From NCBI RefSeq assembly GCF_013170845.1, contig NZ_CP033367.1:3907001-3971000 (forward strand): 64,000 nt of DNA, in the 5' to 3' direction. How positions within the stretch are numbered: position 1 is the first letter of the stretch; every line of letters starts with the position of its first letter. The notes beneath the pieces were generated by a model that was not told where the DNA came from, made no database searches, and worked only from the letters and a program-made list of their open reading frames with translations. The position numbers were made by a program, and so were the translations under genes. This DNA comes from Mesorhizobium loti R88b. GTDB lineage: Bacteria; Pseudomonadota; Alphaproteobacteria; Rhizobiales; Rhizobiaceae. Of the stretch, positions 50,109-59,332 are shown one piece after another.

Positions 50109-50974
50109 CGCTGCCGCCGCGATTTCGGATCAAGAATATCGGCAATGCCGTCGCCGAGCAGGTTCAGGCCGAGCACGGTGATGACGATCGCCACGCCGGG
50201 AAAGATCGCCATCCACGGCGCCACCACCATGCGGGTCTGCGCGTCGAACAGCATGCGGCCCCAGCTCGGCATTGGCGGCTGTGCGCCGAGGCCGAGGTAG
50301 GAAAGCCCGGCTTCGGCCAGGATGCCCAGCGCGAACTGGATGGTGCCTTGCACAAGGAGCAGCGTGGCGATGTTGGGCAGTACATGTTCGATGGATATCT
50401 GCGTGCTGCTTTTTCCGGCGGCGCGGGCGGCAAGGATGAATTCGCGCGGCCAGATCGCCAACGCGCCGGCGCGGGCAACGCGGGCAAAGACCGGAATGTT
50501 GAAGATGCCGATGGCGATGATGGCATTGACGGCGCCTGGCCCGAAAATGGCTGTTATCATGATGGCCGACAGCAGCGCGGGGAAGGCGAAGACGAGGTCG
50601 TTGATGCGCATCAGCGCCTCGTCGACGAGGCCGCCACGCGCCGCGGCAAAGGCGCCTAGCGGCACGCCCACGCCCATGCCGATGCCGACCGCTACAAGTG
50701 CCACCGCGATCGAGTTGCGGGCGCCGACCATGATCATCGACAGGATGTCACGGCCGAAATGGTCGGTGCCGAACCAATGCGCCAGCGAAGGGCCTTGCGT
50801 CTTGTCCGCTATGACCAGCTTCGTCACATCGTACGGCGTCCAGATATAGGAGACGACCGCCATCGCCAGAATCAGCAAGGTGATGACGAAGCCGGCTACG
50901 AAAGCGGTATTCCTGAATGCCTTGGCCAGGATGGAGCTGAACGTCTCCTCGGGAATGTCTAGACGCAGCGTCAT
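50105..50974 (-). CDS. Peptide-type ABC transporter permease (DppC-like)
   Basis: A 289-residue permease with six membrane segments and the EAA-type loop (EFILAARAAGKSSTQISIEH). It follows the DppB-type gene with an ATGA overlap and precedes the ATPase with a four-base overlap. The longer reading frame upstream is a shadow. It forms the transmembrane pore together with its partner. Confidence 0.92.
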   Translation of the reverse strand: MTLRLDIPEETFSSILAKAFRNTAFVAGFVITLLILAMAVVSYIWTPYDVTKLVIADKTQGPSLAHWFGTDHFGRDILSMIMVGARNSIAVALVAVGIGMGVGVPLGAFAAARGGLVDEALMRINDLVFAFPALLSAIMITAIFGPGAVNAIIAIGIFNIPVFARVARAGALAIWPREFILAARAAGKSSTQISIEHVLPNIATLLLVQGTIQFALGILAEAGLSYLGLGAQPPMPSWGRMLFDAQTRMVVAPWMAIFPGVAIVITVLGLNLLGDGIADILDPKSRRQR

Positions 50975-51918
50975 TGCCGGCTTCTCAGGCGCGGATCGAC
51001 GACCGCATAGGAAAGGTCGACGACGAGGTTGACGGCAATGACGGCGGCAACCAGCAGCATGACGACGCTTTCGACGACGATCAGGTCGCGCTGGGTGATC
51101 GCCTGGAACACCAATCGGCCGAGGCCGGGGAGATAAAAGACATTCTCGATGATGATGGTGCCGGCGAGCAGGAAGGCGAATTGCAGGCCCAGAATGGTCA
51201 GCACCGGGATCATGGCGTTGCGCAGCGCGTGGCGCCACAGGACCGTGCGGTAGGGCAGGCCCTTGGCGCGGGCGGTACGGATATAGTCCTCGTTCAGCAC
51301 CTCGATCAGCGCCGAGCGGGTGACGCGCGCCAGGATGGCTGCTTGCGGTAAGGCCAGAGCCACTGCCGGCAGGAGCAGGGATTTCAGTGCCGGCCAGGCG
51401 CCGGCTCCCCAGCCGGGAAAACCTCCGGCCGGCACCAGCCGCAGCCAGACGGCGAAGACGTAGATCAGCATCAGCGCAAACCAGAAATTGGGCACGGCGA
51501 CACCGAGCTGCGCCGCGCCCATGGAAATCGTGTCGCCGGCCCGGCCGCGCCGGCTGGCCGAAAACAGGCCGACGGGAATGGCGATGAGGGTGGAGAGCGC
51601 AAGCGCGATCAGCGCCAGCGGCAGCGAGACGGCCAGCCGTTCGCGCACGAGATCGATGACCGGCACCGAATAGGTGTAGGAGCGGCCGAAATCGAGGCTG
51701 AGCAGGCCGCCGACCCAGTGCAGATAACGCCAGACCAGCGGCGCGTTGAGGCCCATCTGATTGCGAAGCAGTTCGACTTGGTCGGCGCTGGCGTTCATGC
51801 CCAGCATCAGCCGCGCCGGATCGCCGGGCAGGATTTCGAGCACGGCGAACACCACGATGGAAGCCAGCACCAGCGTGGCAAGCGAGATGGCCAGGCGCTT
51901 GAGGAGATAGGCGGTCAT
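50971..51918 (-). CDS. Peptide-type ABC transporter permease (DppB-like)
   Basis: A 315-residue permease from ATG 51918, chosen over TTG 51927 because GGAACGG is next to it. It has six membrane segments, the EAA loop EDYIRTARAKGLPYRTVLWR and the ALRNAMIPVLTILG segment typical of DppB. It lies 79 bases downstream of the binding protein gene and overlaps the DppC-type gene. The pair make the membrane channel. Confidence 0.92.
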   Translation of the reverse strand: MTAYLLKRLAISLATLVLASIVVFAVLEILPGDPARLMLGMNASADQVELLRNQMGLNAPLVWRYLHWVGGLLSLDFGRSYTYSVPVIDLVRERLAVSLPLALIALALSTLIAIPVGLFSASRRGRAGDTISMGAAQLGVAVPNFWFALMLIYVFAVWLRLVPAGGFPGWGAGAWPALKSLLLPAVALALPQAAILARVTRSALIEVLNEDYIRTARAKGLPYRTVLWRHALRNAMIPVLTILGLQFAFLLAGTIIIENVFYLPGLGRLVFQAITQRDLIVVESVVMLLVAAVIAVNLVVDLSYAVVDPRLRSRQ

Positions 51919-51997
51919 CCGTTCCAACGTGCCGGAAAAAGGCAGGCTCCGGAAGCAGTTTTACTTCCGGAGCAACGCATTTCTCTGAAGGGCGAAA

Positions 51998-53476
51998 TCA
52001 ATCCGACCACTTCACCTTGGTCAGGTCGTTGGCGGGGATCGGCGCGTTTTCCCAGAGCCCTTGCAGCTTGGCGTCCCAGACCCCGACCTTGGGCAGTTCG
52101 TAGAGGAAGCCGACCACGGCGTCGTCGGCAAGGATCTTTTGCGCTTGCGCATACAATTCCTTGCGCTTGGCCTCGTCGGACGTCAGGTCCAGATCGGCAA
52201 TCACCTTGTTGAAGGTGGGGTTGTCGTAATTGAAGTAGTAGTCCTTGCGCGAATAGATATCGATGTCGTTCGGCTCGGTGTGGGAGACGATGGTCAGGTC
52301 GTAATCCTTCTTGGTGAACACCTGGTCCAGCCACTGCGCCCACTCGACCGGGATAATCTCGAGGTTGACGCCGACATCGCGGAGCTGCGAGGCGATGATC
52401 TCGCCGCCGAGCCGTGCATAGGACGTCGGTGGCAGCTTCAACGTGGCCTTGAAGCCGTTCTCCAGTCCCGCCTCCTTCAGCAATTCCTTGGCTTTGGCCA
52501 CGTCGTGCGGATAGCGGCCGGTGAGGTCGACATAATATTTGCTGGCCGGTGACATATGCGAGCCGATCGGCAGGCCGAGCCCGGCCGAGGCGCCGTCGAT
52601 GATCGCCTTGCGGTCGAGCGCGTAGGAGATTGCCTGCCGCACCTGCAGCTTGTCGAAGGGCGGCTTCTTGTTGTTGATGGACAGGATGGTCTCGCCTTCG
52701 GTCGCGCCGACCACGACCTTGAAGCGCGGATCATCCTTGACCTGAGCGACGCTGTCGGGATCGAAGAAGGGGAAAGCCTGTATGTCGCCGGAAAGCAGTG
52801 CCGGCACCGCCGCTGCTGCATCGGGAACGACGCGGAACTCGACCTTTTCAAGGAAAACAGGGGCGCCCCAGTAATGCTCAGCTTTCACCAGGGTGATTGA
52901 TGAACCCTTGGCCCAGCTGTCGAACTTGAAAGGGCCGGTGCCAACAGGCTTTTCCTTGTTGGTATCGGCGGTTTTCGGCGACACGATCACCGCGTCGCCC
53001 CAGCCCAAATTGTAGAGGAACGAGCCCTGCGGGTGGGTGAGCGTCACCTTCACGGTGGCGGGGTCGACCACTTCGACCTTGTCGATGGCGGCAAACAGCT
53101 GCTTTTGCGCGTTGAGGGAGTTTTCCGCGCGGGCACGGTCGAGCGAGAACTTCACGTCGTCGGCGCTGAAATCGGCGCCGTCGTGGAATTTCACGCCGGT
53201 GTGCAGCTTGAAGATGTAGACCTTGCCGTCATCGGAAATGGTCCAGCTCTCGGCCAGATCCGGCAGGACTTCGCTGCTGGGGCCGATGCGGGTAAGGCCC
53301 TCGAAGACATTGGCGTAGGTGACCTCCCTGATGGCCGCGGCCGCTCCTGCCGTCGGGTCGAGATGCGGGGGTTCAAGCGGAATGCCGATGACGAGATCGG
53401 TCCGGGCGGCAAACGCCGAGGTGGCGGTTGCGACCGCCAGCACGGCAGCGGCCAGAAGGGTCTTCCACAGTTTCAT
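51998..53476 (-). CDS. Extracellular solute-binding protein, family 5 (peptide/nickel type)
   Basis: A 492-residue periplasmic binding protein with a signal peptide (residues 1-23, MKLWKTLLAAAVLAVATAT onward). The EPPHLDPTAGAA and VEAEHYWG-type segments (KAEHYWGAPVF) are typical of family 5 proteins such as DppA and OppA. ATG 53476 was chosen because GGGGAG lies ahead of it. It delivers the ligand to the permease genes that follow. The ligand cannot be named, but the M20 enzyme upstream suggests an acylated amino acid or a dipeptide. Confidence 0.92.
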   Translation of the reverse strand: MKLWKTLLAAAVLAVATATSAFAARTDLVIGIPLEPPHLDPTAGAAAAIREVTYANVFEGLTRIGPSSEVLPDLAESWTISDDGKVYIFKLHTGVKFHDGADFSADDVKFSLDRARAENSLNAQKQLFAAIDKVEVVDPATVKVTLTHPQGSFLYNLGWGDAVIVSPKTADTNKEKPVGTGPFKFDSWAKGSSITLVKAEHYWGAPVFLEKVEFRVVPDAAAAVPALLSGDIQAFPFFDPDSVAQVKDDPRFKVVVGATEGETILSINNKKPPFDKLQVRQAISYALDRKAIIDGASAGLGLPIGSHMSPASKYYVDLTGRYPHDVAKAKELLKEAGLENGFKATLKLPPTSYARLGGEIIASQLRDVGVNLEIIPVEWAQWLDQVFTKKDYDLTIVSHTEPNDIDIYSRKDYYFNYDNPTFNKVIADLDLTSDEAKRKELYAQAQKILADDAVVGFLYELPKVGVWDAKLQGLWENAPIPANDLTKVKWSD

Positions 53477-53600
53477 CGCTGAACTCCCCATGTGCTCAAA
53501 TGCTCAAGCCTTGGGATAGAAGCGTGATTTCGCGCGGGAGTAAATTGCGTTTCGTGCTGTCGCGCCGCGCCAGGAGAAATGTTTTTGCGCCGCGGGCCAC

Positions 53601-54878
53601 TCATCCGGTTGTGCCGCGCAGCAGCACGTTGAGCCCGATCGCCATCACCTTGGCCGATTCCACCATGTCCGAAATCCCGACCCATTCGTCCGGCCGGTGG
53701 GCAAGGTCGAGAATGCCGGGTCCATAGGCGATGCAGTCGTAGATATGACCGATGCGGGCAATGTGCTTCTGGTCGTAGGTGCCGGGCGAGATGACATAGT
53801 CGGGCTCGCGGTCGAAGATCGCATGAATGCCTTGCGCAACAGCCTTGACCACTGGCGCGTCGCGCTCTGTCATCAGCGGCAGCACCTCCATCAGGTCACG
53901 GATCTCGTAGTCGAACTTTTTGCGCTCGCGCTTCAGCCGCTCGAGAATGCCGGTCACTTCGCCTTTGACCGTGGCGAGATCTTCCTCGAGCAGGAAGCGG
54001 CGGTCGATGGTCAGCCGGCAGGAATCGGGCACGTTGGGCGAGGGCAGGCCGGGCCGGAAATCCTCGGTCTGGCCGCCATGGATGGAGTTGATGTTCATGG
54101 TCGAGCGTTTCGCACCTTCGGGCACGACCGGCATGCGCGTCATCTTGCGGTCGAGCGCCGGGAACAGTTCGTCCTCGAAAGCTCGCAGCACCGCGCCCAT
54201 GTGGCGCACCGCATTGTCGCCGAGAAACGGCATCGAGCCGTGCGCGATTTCGCCCTTGGTTTCGATTTCCGCCCACCAGACGCCGCGATGGCCAAGGCAG
54301 ATGCGGTCTTTGTTCAGCGGCTCGGGAATGATGACGTGGTCGACCCTGGGTTTCGAGAAATAGCCGAGGCCGGCCAAATGGGCGACGCCACCGAAGCCGC
54401 CGGATTCTTCGTCGACCGTTCCCGATATCTCGATGGCGCCGGGAAAGTCGGGATAGACTTCCATGAAGGCCTCGGCGGCGATGATGGACGCCGCCAGGCC
54501 GCCCTTCATGTCACAGGCGCCGCGTCCATAGACTTTGCCGTCTTTGACAACGCCGGCAAAGGGATCGACGGTCCAGCCGTCGCCGGCCTCGACCACGTCG
54601 ATATGCGAATTGAAGTGGACACAGGCACCGGGTGAGCGGCCGTCGAACCGGGCCACGACATTGATGCGCGGGTAGCGATCGCTGTCACCGGGCGTGCCTT
54701 CGGCGCGGATGAATTCGGTCTCGAAGCCGCTCTTGCTCAACCGCGCGCCAAGATATTCGGCGCATGGCCGGTAGGCTTCGCCGGGCGGATTGACGGTCGG
54801 AAACCGGATGAGGTCGGCGGTCAGCGCGACGACATCGTCGCGCCTTTCATCGATTGCTTGCAGGAGTCGTTCGTTCAT
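53601..54878 (-). CDS. M20 family metallopeptidase (ArgE/DapE-like deacylase)
   Basis: A 425-residue zinc enzyme from ATG 54878. Metal ligand segments are VHFNSHIDVVE (His and Asp), GACDMKGG (bridging Asp) and TVDEESGGFGG (catalytic Glu pair), the pattern of ArgE and DapE, which remove acetyl or succinyl groups from amino acids. Its gene heads the ABC operon (124-base gap), so it probably acts on the compound that the transporter brings in rather than in arginine or lysine synthesis. Confidence 0.9.
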   Translation of the reverse strand: MNERLLQAIDERRDDVVALTADLIRFPTVNPPGEAYRPCAEYLGARLSKSGFETEFIRAEGTPGDSDRYPRINVVARFDGRSPGACVHFNSHIDVVEAGDGWTVDPFAGVVKDGKVYGRGACDMKGGLAASIIAAEAFMEVYPDFPGAIEISGTVDEESGGFGGVAHLAGLGYFSKPRVDHVIIPEPLNKDRICLGHRGVWWAEIETKGEIAHGSMPFLGDNAVRHMGAVLRAFEDELFPALDRKMTRMPVVPEGAKRSTMNINSIHGGQTEDFRPGLPSPNVPDSCRLTIDRRFLLEEDLATVKGEVTGILERLKRERKKFDYEIRDLMEVLPLMTERDAPVVKAVAQGIHAIFDREPDYVISPGTYDQKHIARIGHIYDCIAYGPGILDLAHRPDEWVGISDMVESAKVMAIGLNVLLRGTTG

Positions 54879-55100
54879 GGGGAGAGTTGAGCAACGATCG
54901 ACGCTGCATTGCAAGCCCACCGGCAATCAAGTCCGTGCGACGTGTCGTTGCGGCAACTATTGCGGGAAATCGTTCAAATTCGCTGCTTTGGATTGGCGAA
55001 TTGATCAAGGAGTGTGTGTTATCCCGTTCACCTGCCATTAAAAAGATGAAAAACATCGTGAGGGCAGACAGGCTAAGGGCAATCAAAGGGGTTTGGTCGC

Positions 55101-55532
55101 ATGAATAAGTCTTTTCTAGTCGCAGCCGCGATGCTGGCAACCGCGCTGTTTGGTGCGCCGGCTGCAAGCCACGCGGCCATGTTGGAGGCGAATATCGACG
55201 TCTCGTCGCAGACGATGACGGTCCGATATGGCCTATCGGTTTACCGGTGGACCGTGTCCACCGCGCGTCCAGGCTATTTCACGCCGCGTGGCACCTATCG
55301 GCCGCAACGCCTGGCCCGGATGTGGTATTCGAAAAAGTATCATATGTCGCCGATGCCTTATTCGGTGTTCTTCCATGGCGGCTATGCCATCCATGGAACG
55401 GGTGCTGTCAGGCAGCTTGGGCGGCCGGCCTCGCATGGTTGCGTGCGGCTGCACACGGCCAATGCCGCGACCTTCTACTCGATGGTGCAGGAAGTCGGCT
55501 TCGGCAACACGCGCATTGTCGTGACCAACTAG
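55101..55532 (+). CDS. L,D-transpeptidase (YkuD family)
   Basis: A 143-residue secreted enzyme with a signal peptide (residues 1-26). The catalytic Cys114 lies in SHGCVRL, and His98 (AIHGTG) is the usual partner; these enzymes cross-link peptidoglycan between meso-diaminopimelate residues or attach lipoproteins. It is shorter than average because it has no peptidoglycan-binding domain. A GGGG stretch lies before the ATG 55101. Confidence 0.92.
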   Translation: MNKSFLVAAAMLATALFGAPAASHAAMLEANIDVSSQTMTVRYGLSVYRWTVSTARPGYFTPRGTYRPQRLARMWYSKKYHMSPMPYSVFFHGGYAIHGTGAVRQLGRPASHGCVRLHTANAATFYSMVQEVGFGNTRIVVTN

Positions 55533-55553
55533 CAGCAAGCGAGAATTCTCGTT

Positions 55554-55571
55554 GCCGGGCCGGAGCCCGGC
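55554..55571 (+). terminator. Hairpin after the L,D-transpeptidase gene
   Basis: GCCGGGC pairs perfectly with GCCCGGC around CGGA, 22 bases past the stop, preceded by the palindrome CGAGAATTCTCG. There is no T-run. The gap of 265 bases to the next gene holds nothing else I can identify. Confidence 0.4.
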
Positions 55572-55797
55572 GCGAGACTTTCCACTGATGGCAACAACAA
55601 TCGGCCAAGGTTTTACCTGTTCCGGTATGGACGGCTATTGCCGAGGGATAAGGGGTGTGCTTTGCATGCCGATGCCTGACTGAGGACAATCAACAGTATC
55701 GGGCGGTTTGAATTATTAGAGTTCGCTTAAATATTGCAGGCGGTCAATCGGTTCGCCGGGGAACTTGCCTTTATGTGCCGTTTGCCGGAATTGACAG

Positions 55798-57006
55798 ATG
55801 CCTCCCCAGTCAGAGTTGGACGATCGTGTTCCCAGTCGGCCCGCAGGCGTGGTCATTCTCGGCGGGGCGCACGGGACGCTGGCGCTGACCAGGAGCTTTG
55901 GCATTCAGAAAGTGCCTGTCTGGCTGGTGAGCAACGATACCCCGTTGCCCGGCTTTTCGCGATATGCCCGCAGAACAAGGACGTGGCCCGGCCCCGATGA
56001 TGATGCTGCGGTAGCCTTTTTGCTCAATCTGGCCAAGGCCGAAGGTCTAGGTGGTTTTCTGCTGATCGCTGGCGGCGACCCCGAAGTTCGTTTCGTCTCG
56101 CAATCGATCGACGAGCTGTCCACCGTATTCGACGTGGTGCTGCCACCCTGGCAGCAGCTGAAATGGGTTTGTGAAAAGCCGCTTCTCTACCGCCGGGCGC
56201 GCGAACTGGGGCTCGCCGTTCCGCTGACCTACGGGATCACGTCGCTCGAGCAGGCAAAGGCAGCCGAACTTCGCTTCCCCGTCATCCTGAAACCGAACAT
56301 GGGTGGACGCAGCCGTTTCGCACGCGCCAAGGCTGTTCTCACCAGTGACCTGAAATCGTTTTTGACAGCCTATGCATGGGCTGCCGAAGAGATCGGCAGC
56401 GAGAATATCGTGGTCCAGGAAATGGTACCGGGAGGAGGCGAGAGTCAGTTCTCCTACGCGGCGCTTTGGAACGAGGGCGCGCCGGTGGCGGAATTCACCG
56501 CCCGCCGCACGCGCCAATATCCGGTCGATTTCGGCTACACCAGCACCTTCGTGGAGGTCGTCGACGAACCGCAATTGGTCGACGCCGCGCGCCGGCTGCT
56601 CGGATCGATCGCGCATCACGGGCTGGTGGAGGTTGAGTTCAAGCGCGACGCGCGCGATGGCTCGATGAAAGTGCTGGATGTCAATCCGCGGCCCTGGACA
56701 TGGTTTGGGCTGGGCGCCGCCGCCGGCGTCGACCTCGGCGCCGTGCTTTGGGCGATCAGGTCGGGCCAAACGGTGCAGGCAGCTTCAGCGCGGCCCAACA
56801 CATCCTGGATGTATCTGGTTCGGGACATGGTGGCGGCCGGCAAGCTGATCTCGAGCGGCCGGCTGACGAAGCGGGCCTATCTCGGCTCATTCGCCACCGT
56901 CAAGGCATGGGCTGACTTCACGGCGAGCGACCCCGTGCCAGCTCTGATCGACATACCATTGACGGTGTGGAGAGTGCTGACGAGGCGGATACTTCGTCTC
57001 CGATGA
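55798..57006 (+). CDS. ATP-grasp family protein (carboxylate-amine ligase-like)
   Basis: A 402-residue protein with the ATP-grasp fold. LRFPVILKPNMGGRSRF (about 155-171) resembles the ATP-binding lysine segment, and KVLDVNPRPWTWFG (about 290-303) the metal-binding Asn/Glu region. Members join a carboxylate to an amine or thiol using ATP. It starts an apparent set with a flavoprotein and a methyltransferase that lie next to it, as in small natural-product or envelope-modification clusters. The substrate is unknown. Confidence 0.8.
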   Translation: MPPQSELDDRVPSRPAGVVILGGAHGTLALTRSFGIQKVPVWLVSNDTPLPGFSRYARRTRTWPGPDDDAAVAFLLNLAKAEGLGGFLLIAGGDPEVRFVSQSIDELSTVFDVVLPPWQQLKWVCEKPLLYRRARELGLAVPLTYGITSLEQAKAAELRFPVILKPNMGGRSRFARAKAVLTSDLKSFLTAYAWAAEEIGSENIVVQEMVPGGGESQFSYAALWNEGAPVAEFTARRTRQYPVDFGYTSTFVEVVDEPQLVDAARRLLGSIAHHGLVEVEFKRDARDGSMKVLDVNPRPWTWFGLGAAAGVDLGAVLWAIRSGQTVQAASARPNTSWMYLVRDMVAAGKLISSGRLTKRAYLGSFATVKAWADFTASDPVPALIDIPLTVWRVLTRRILRLR

Positions 57007-57164
57007 AAACAATTAACTGACAGCACCGGTCGATCTGCCATCGAGGCAGCAGGGTGCGGATACTTTCCGCATTCTTAACTCAGGCGCGCTTAGGACAGCG
57101 ATGCGTCCGGTCGAATTCCCGTTTGGGACCAGACGTCGAGAAACAGACCCGCGAGACCGATGAC

Positions 57165-58382
57165 ATGACCGGTTCCATGCCCAGATCCGATTGCGAGGTG
57201 GTTGTGATCGGTGCTGGACCGTTCGGGCTGGCCGTCGCTTCCGCCCTCACGGCAGCGGGCGTCGATACGCTCACGCTTGGCGGCGCGATGTCCTTCTGGC
57301 GCGACCACATGCCGAGAGGCATGAGGCTGCGCTCGCCGTGGCACGCGACCTATATCGGCCACACAAAAGGTCCGCTCTCGCTCGATTCTTACGCGAAGGT
57401 CCTTGGAATCTCGTCGACTGAACCGCTGCGGCTCGAAAACTTCGTCGACTATGGATTGTGGATCCAGGCGCAAGCGGTTCCGGACCTGGATACGCGCAGG
57501 GTAGACAATGTCGAGAAGGCGAATGGCGGATTTCGTCTGGCCCTGGCCGACGGTGATGCCGTAAAAGCGCGCCGCGTCGTCGTTGCCACCGGCCTGATGA
57601 ACCAGCAATTGATCCCTGCCGTCTTCGACGGGATCCCTCGCGAACTTGTCAGCCATGCCAGTGAGCATACGGGTTATGAGGCGTTCCGCGGCAAGCGCGT
57701 CGCCGTCATCGGGCGTGGGCAAAGCGCCTGCGAATCCGCGGTGCTGCTCAAACGCAGTGGGGCCGATGTCGAACTCATCTGCCATGGCGACATCCATTGG
57801 CTGGGGTATCGGGCGCTATCGGGAAAGCAGAGCTGGAGCTTGCGCGACTTCGTTTCGGAGCGGCTGGCATCGCCTTCCAGGGTCGGCCCGTTCCCGATTT
57901 CCTGGCTCGTCGAAGTCCCAGGCCTCGCGCACCGGTTTCCGGAGGCAGCACGGGCCGGGCTCAACAGGCGCAGCCTTGGCGCCGGCGCGACAGGCTGGCT
58001 GAAGCCCGATTTCGACGGCATAAGGGTCAATGCGGGCACCAGGATCGTTGGCGCGTCCGCCAAGGGCAATGCCGTTGAACTGCGGTTGGAGAAGGACGCC
58101 GCCACCTTCGATCACGTCCTGCTCGGCACGGGCTACCGGATCGATATCGCCAGGCTCGGCCTGTTCGCGCCCGATATGCTTGCCGCGATTGCGCGCCGGG
58201 AGGGATTGCCCCTGCTGTCAGCGGGGTTTGAATCCAGCATTCCTGGCCTGCATTTTGTCGGCGCGAGCGCGGTCGGCAGTTTTGGCCCGCTGATGCGGTT
58301 CACCGCCGGCACGCCGTTTGCGGCGCGCACCGTGGCGCGTTTCGTTCAGAAGGCCAGAGACAGAAGTTACGCGGCGGCCTGA
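57165..58382 (+). CDS. NAD(P)/FAD-binding flavoprotein (monooxygenase-like)
   Basis: A 405-residue flavoprotein from ATG 57165 (ATG 57177 also possible). The N-terminal GAGPFGLAVASALTAAGVD is the FAD dinucleotide motif, and GRGQSACESAVLLKRSGAD (about 205-225) is the NADPH-binding motif, an arrangement of flavin-containing monooxygenases and ornithine hydroxylase-type enzymes. The reading frame is uninterrupted. Its end overlaps the convergent methyltransferase gene by 16 bases. It follows the ATP-grasp gene on the same strand after about 160 bases. Confidence 0.82.
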   Translation: MTGSMPRSDCEVVVIGAGPFGLAVASALTAAGVDTLTLGGAMSFWRDHMPRGMRLRSPWHATYIGHTKGPLSLDSYAKVLGISSTEPLRLENFVDYGLWIQAQAVPDLDTRRVDNVEKANGGFRLALADGDAVKARRVVVATGLMNQQLIPAVFDGIPRELVSHASEHTGYEAFRGKRVAVIGRGQSACESAVLLKRSGADVELICHGDIHWLGYRALSGKQSWSLRDFVSERLASPSRVGPFPISWLVEVPGLAHRFPEAARAGLNRRSLGAGATGWLKPDFDGIRVNAGTRIVGASAKGNAVELRLEKDAATFDHVLLGTGYRIDIARLGLFAPDMLAAIARREGLPLLSAGFESSIPGLHFVGASAVGSFGPLMRFTAGTPFAARTVARFVQKARDRSYAAA

Positions 58383-59200
58383 ACCTGAAAGACCGCGTAC
58401 TCGATAGTGCGGATCGCATCGAGGAAGCCTGGCATTTTTGGCACGGCAAGCTCGGTAAAAATGCCGGTTTCGCGGATGGCAGGCCGCGCCCAATCGATGG
58501 CACGGTGGCTTGAGCTTCCATAGACGATGAAGCAATCCCGTGGGCGGCGTTCGAGCGACGACACGAGATTTTTCAGGACGATATCGAAAACGTCCTTCGA
58601 AAAGGGATTGTAGAAATAGACCACCAGGGGCGCTTCGGGAAAATCGTAAGCCGCCGCATCGGCCTCGACGACGCTGAGTGACTGGCATTTTTGCGACGGA
58701 TCCCGGAAACGCTCGATGTTGCTTCGGGCGATATCAACCAGTTCGCGTGCGAACTCCACACCGATGATCTCGGCGAACGTATATCGTGACGCCAGCAACA
58801 GCGTTCGCGACTTTCCGGAGCCGATATCGATGAATGTATGGCCATGGAGATCGCGGGGCAGCGACTTCATGATGAAGTCGAAGGTTCTGGGCGAGGTGCA
58901 GACGGCCTCGTTGCCCTTGGCGCGGTGCGGGCCGACGACATCCAGGGCGCCGAGCTGGATGGAGCCTGCCGTATCGACACCGTGCCGGCGATCCCATTTC
59001 CGGGCGAGACGGTCGGCGACGATGTGCCTGATGTTGCGCTGGACAAAGCCAAGGCTTGTGCCCAGCCCATGCCGGCGAATGAGCCTGACTGGTTCCAGCA
59101 GGCCATGCTGACGGATATGGGACCACGCCCGGCCAAAACGGCCGAACGAACGATCTTCGAGGCCATCCCGATCCAGGCGCGGCATCTCGATATTCGTCAT
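58367..59200 (-). CDS. Class I SAM-dependent methyltransferase
   Basis: A 277-residue protein from ATG 59200. The SAM-binding motif I is FIDIGSGKSRTLLLAS (about 125-140), followed by an acidic residue in GVEFARELVDIARSN. The YFYNPFSKDVFD segment is the post-motif often seen in methyltransferases acting on small molecules or lipids. It is convergent with the flavoprotein, overlapping by 16 bases. The acceptor is unknown. Confidence 0.85.
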   Translation of the reverse strand: MTNIEMPRLDRDGLEDRSFGRFGRAWSHIRQHGLLEPVRLIRRHGLGTSLGFVQRNIRHIVADRLARKWDRRHGVDTAGSIQLGALDVVGPHRAKGNEAVCTSPRTFDFIMKSLPRDLHGHTFIDIGSGKSRTLLLASRYTFAEIIGVEFARELVDIARSNIERFRDPSQKCQSLSVVEADAAAYDFPEAPLVVYFYNPFSKDVFDIVLKNLVSSLERRPRDCFIVYGSSSHRAIDWARPAIRETGIFTELAVPKMPGFLDAIRTIEYAVFQVQAAA

Positions 59201-59332
59201 GCCACGGGCTCCATCCCAGTCGATGAACATCTTCCGGGGTATGTGTACCCCCGTCGTTTAAGATTCCCTGACCAGCAACGTTACGAATGTCTGAATCACG
59301 AGCTTCGCGGGGGATCGTCTTGGACGGACAGG

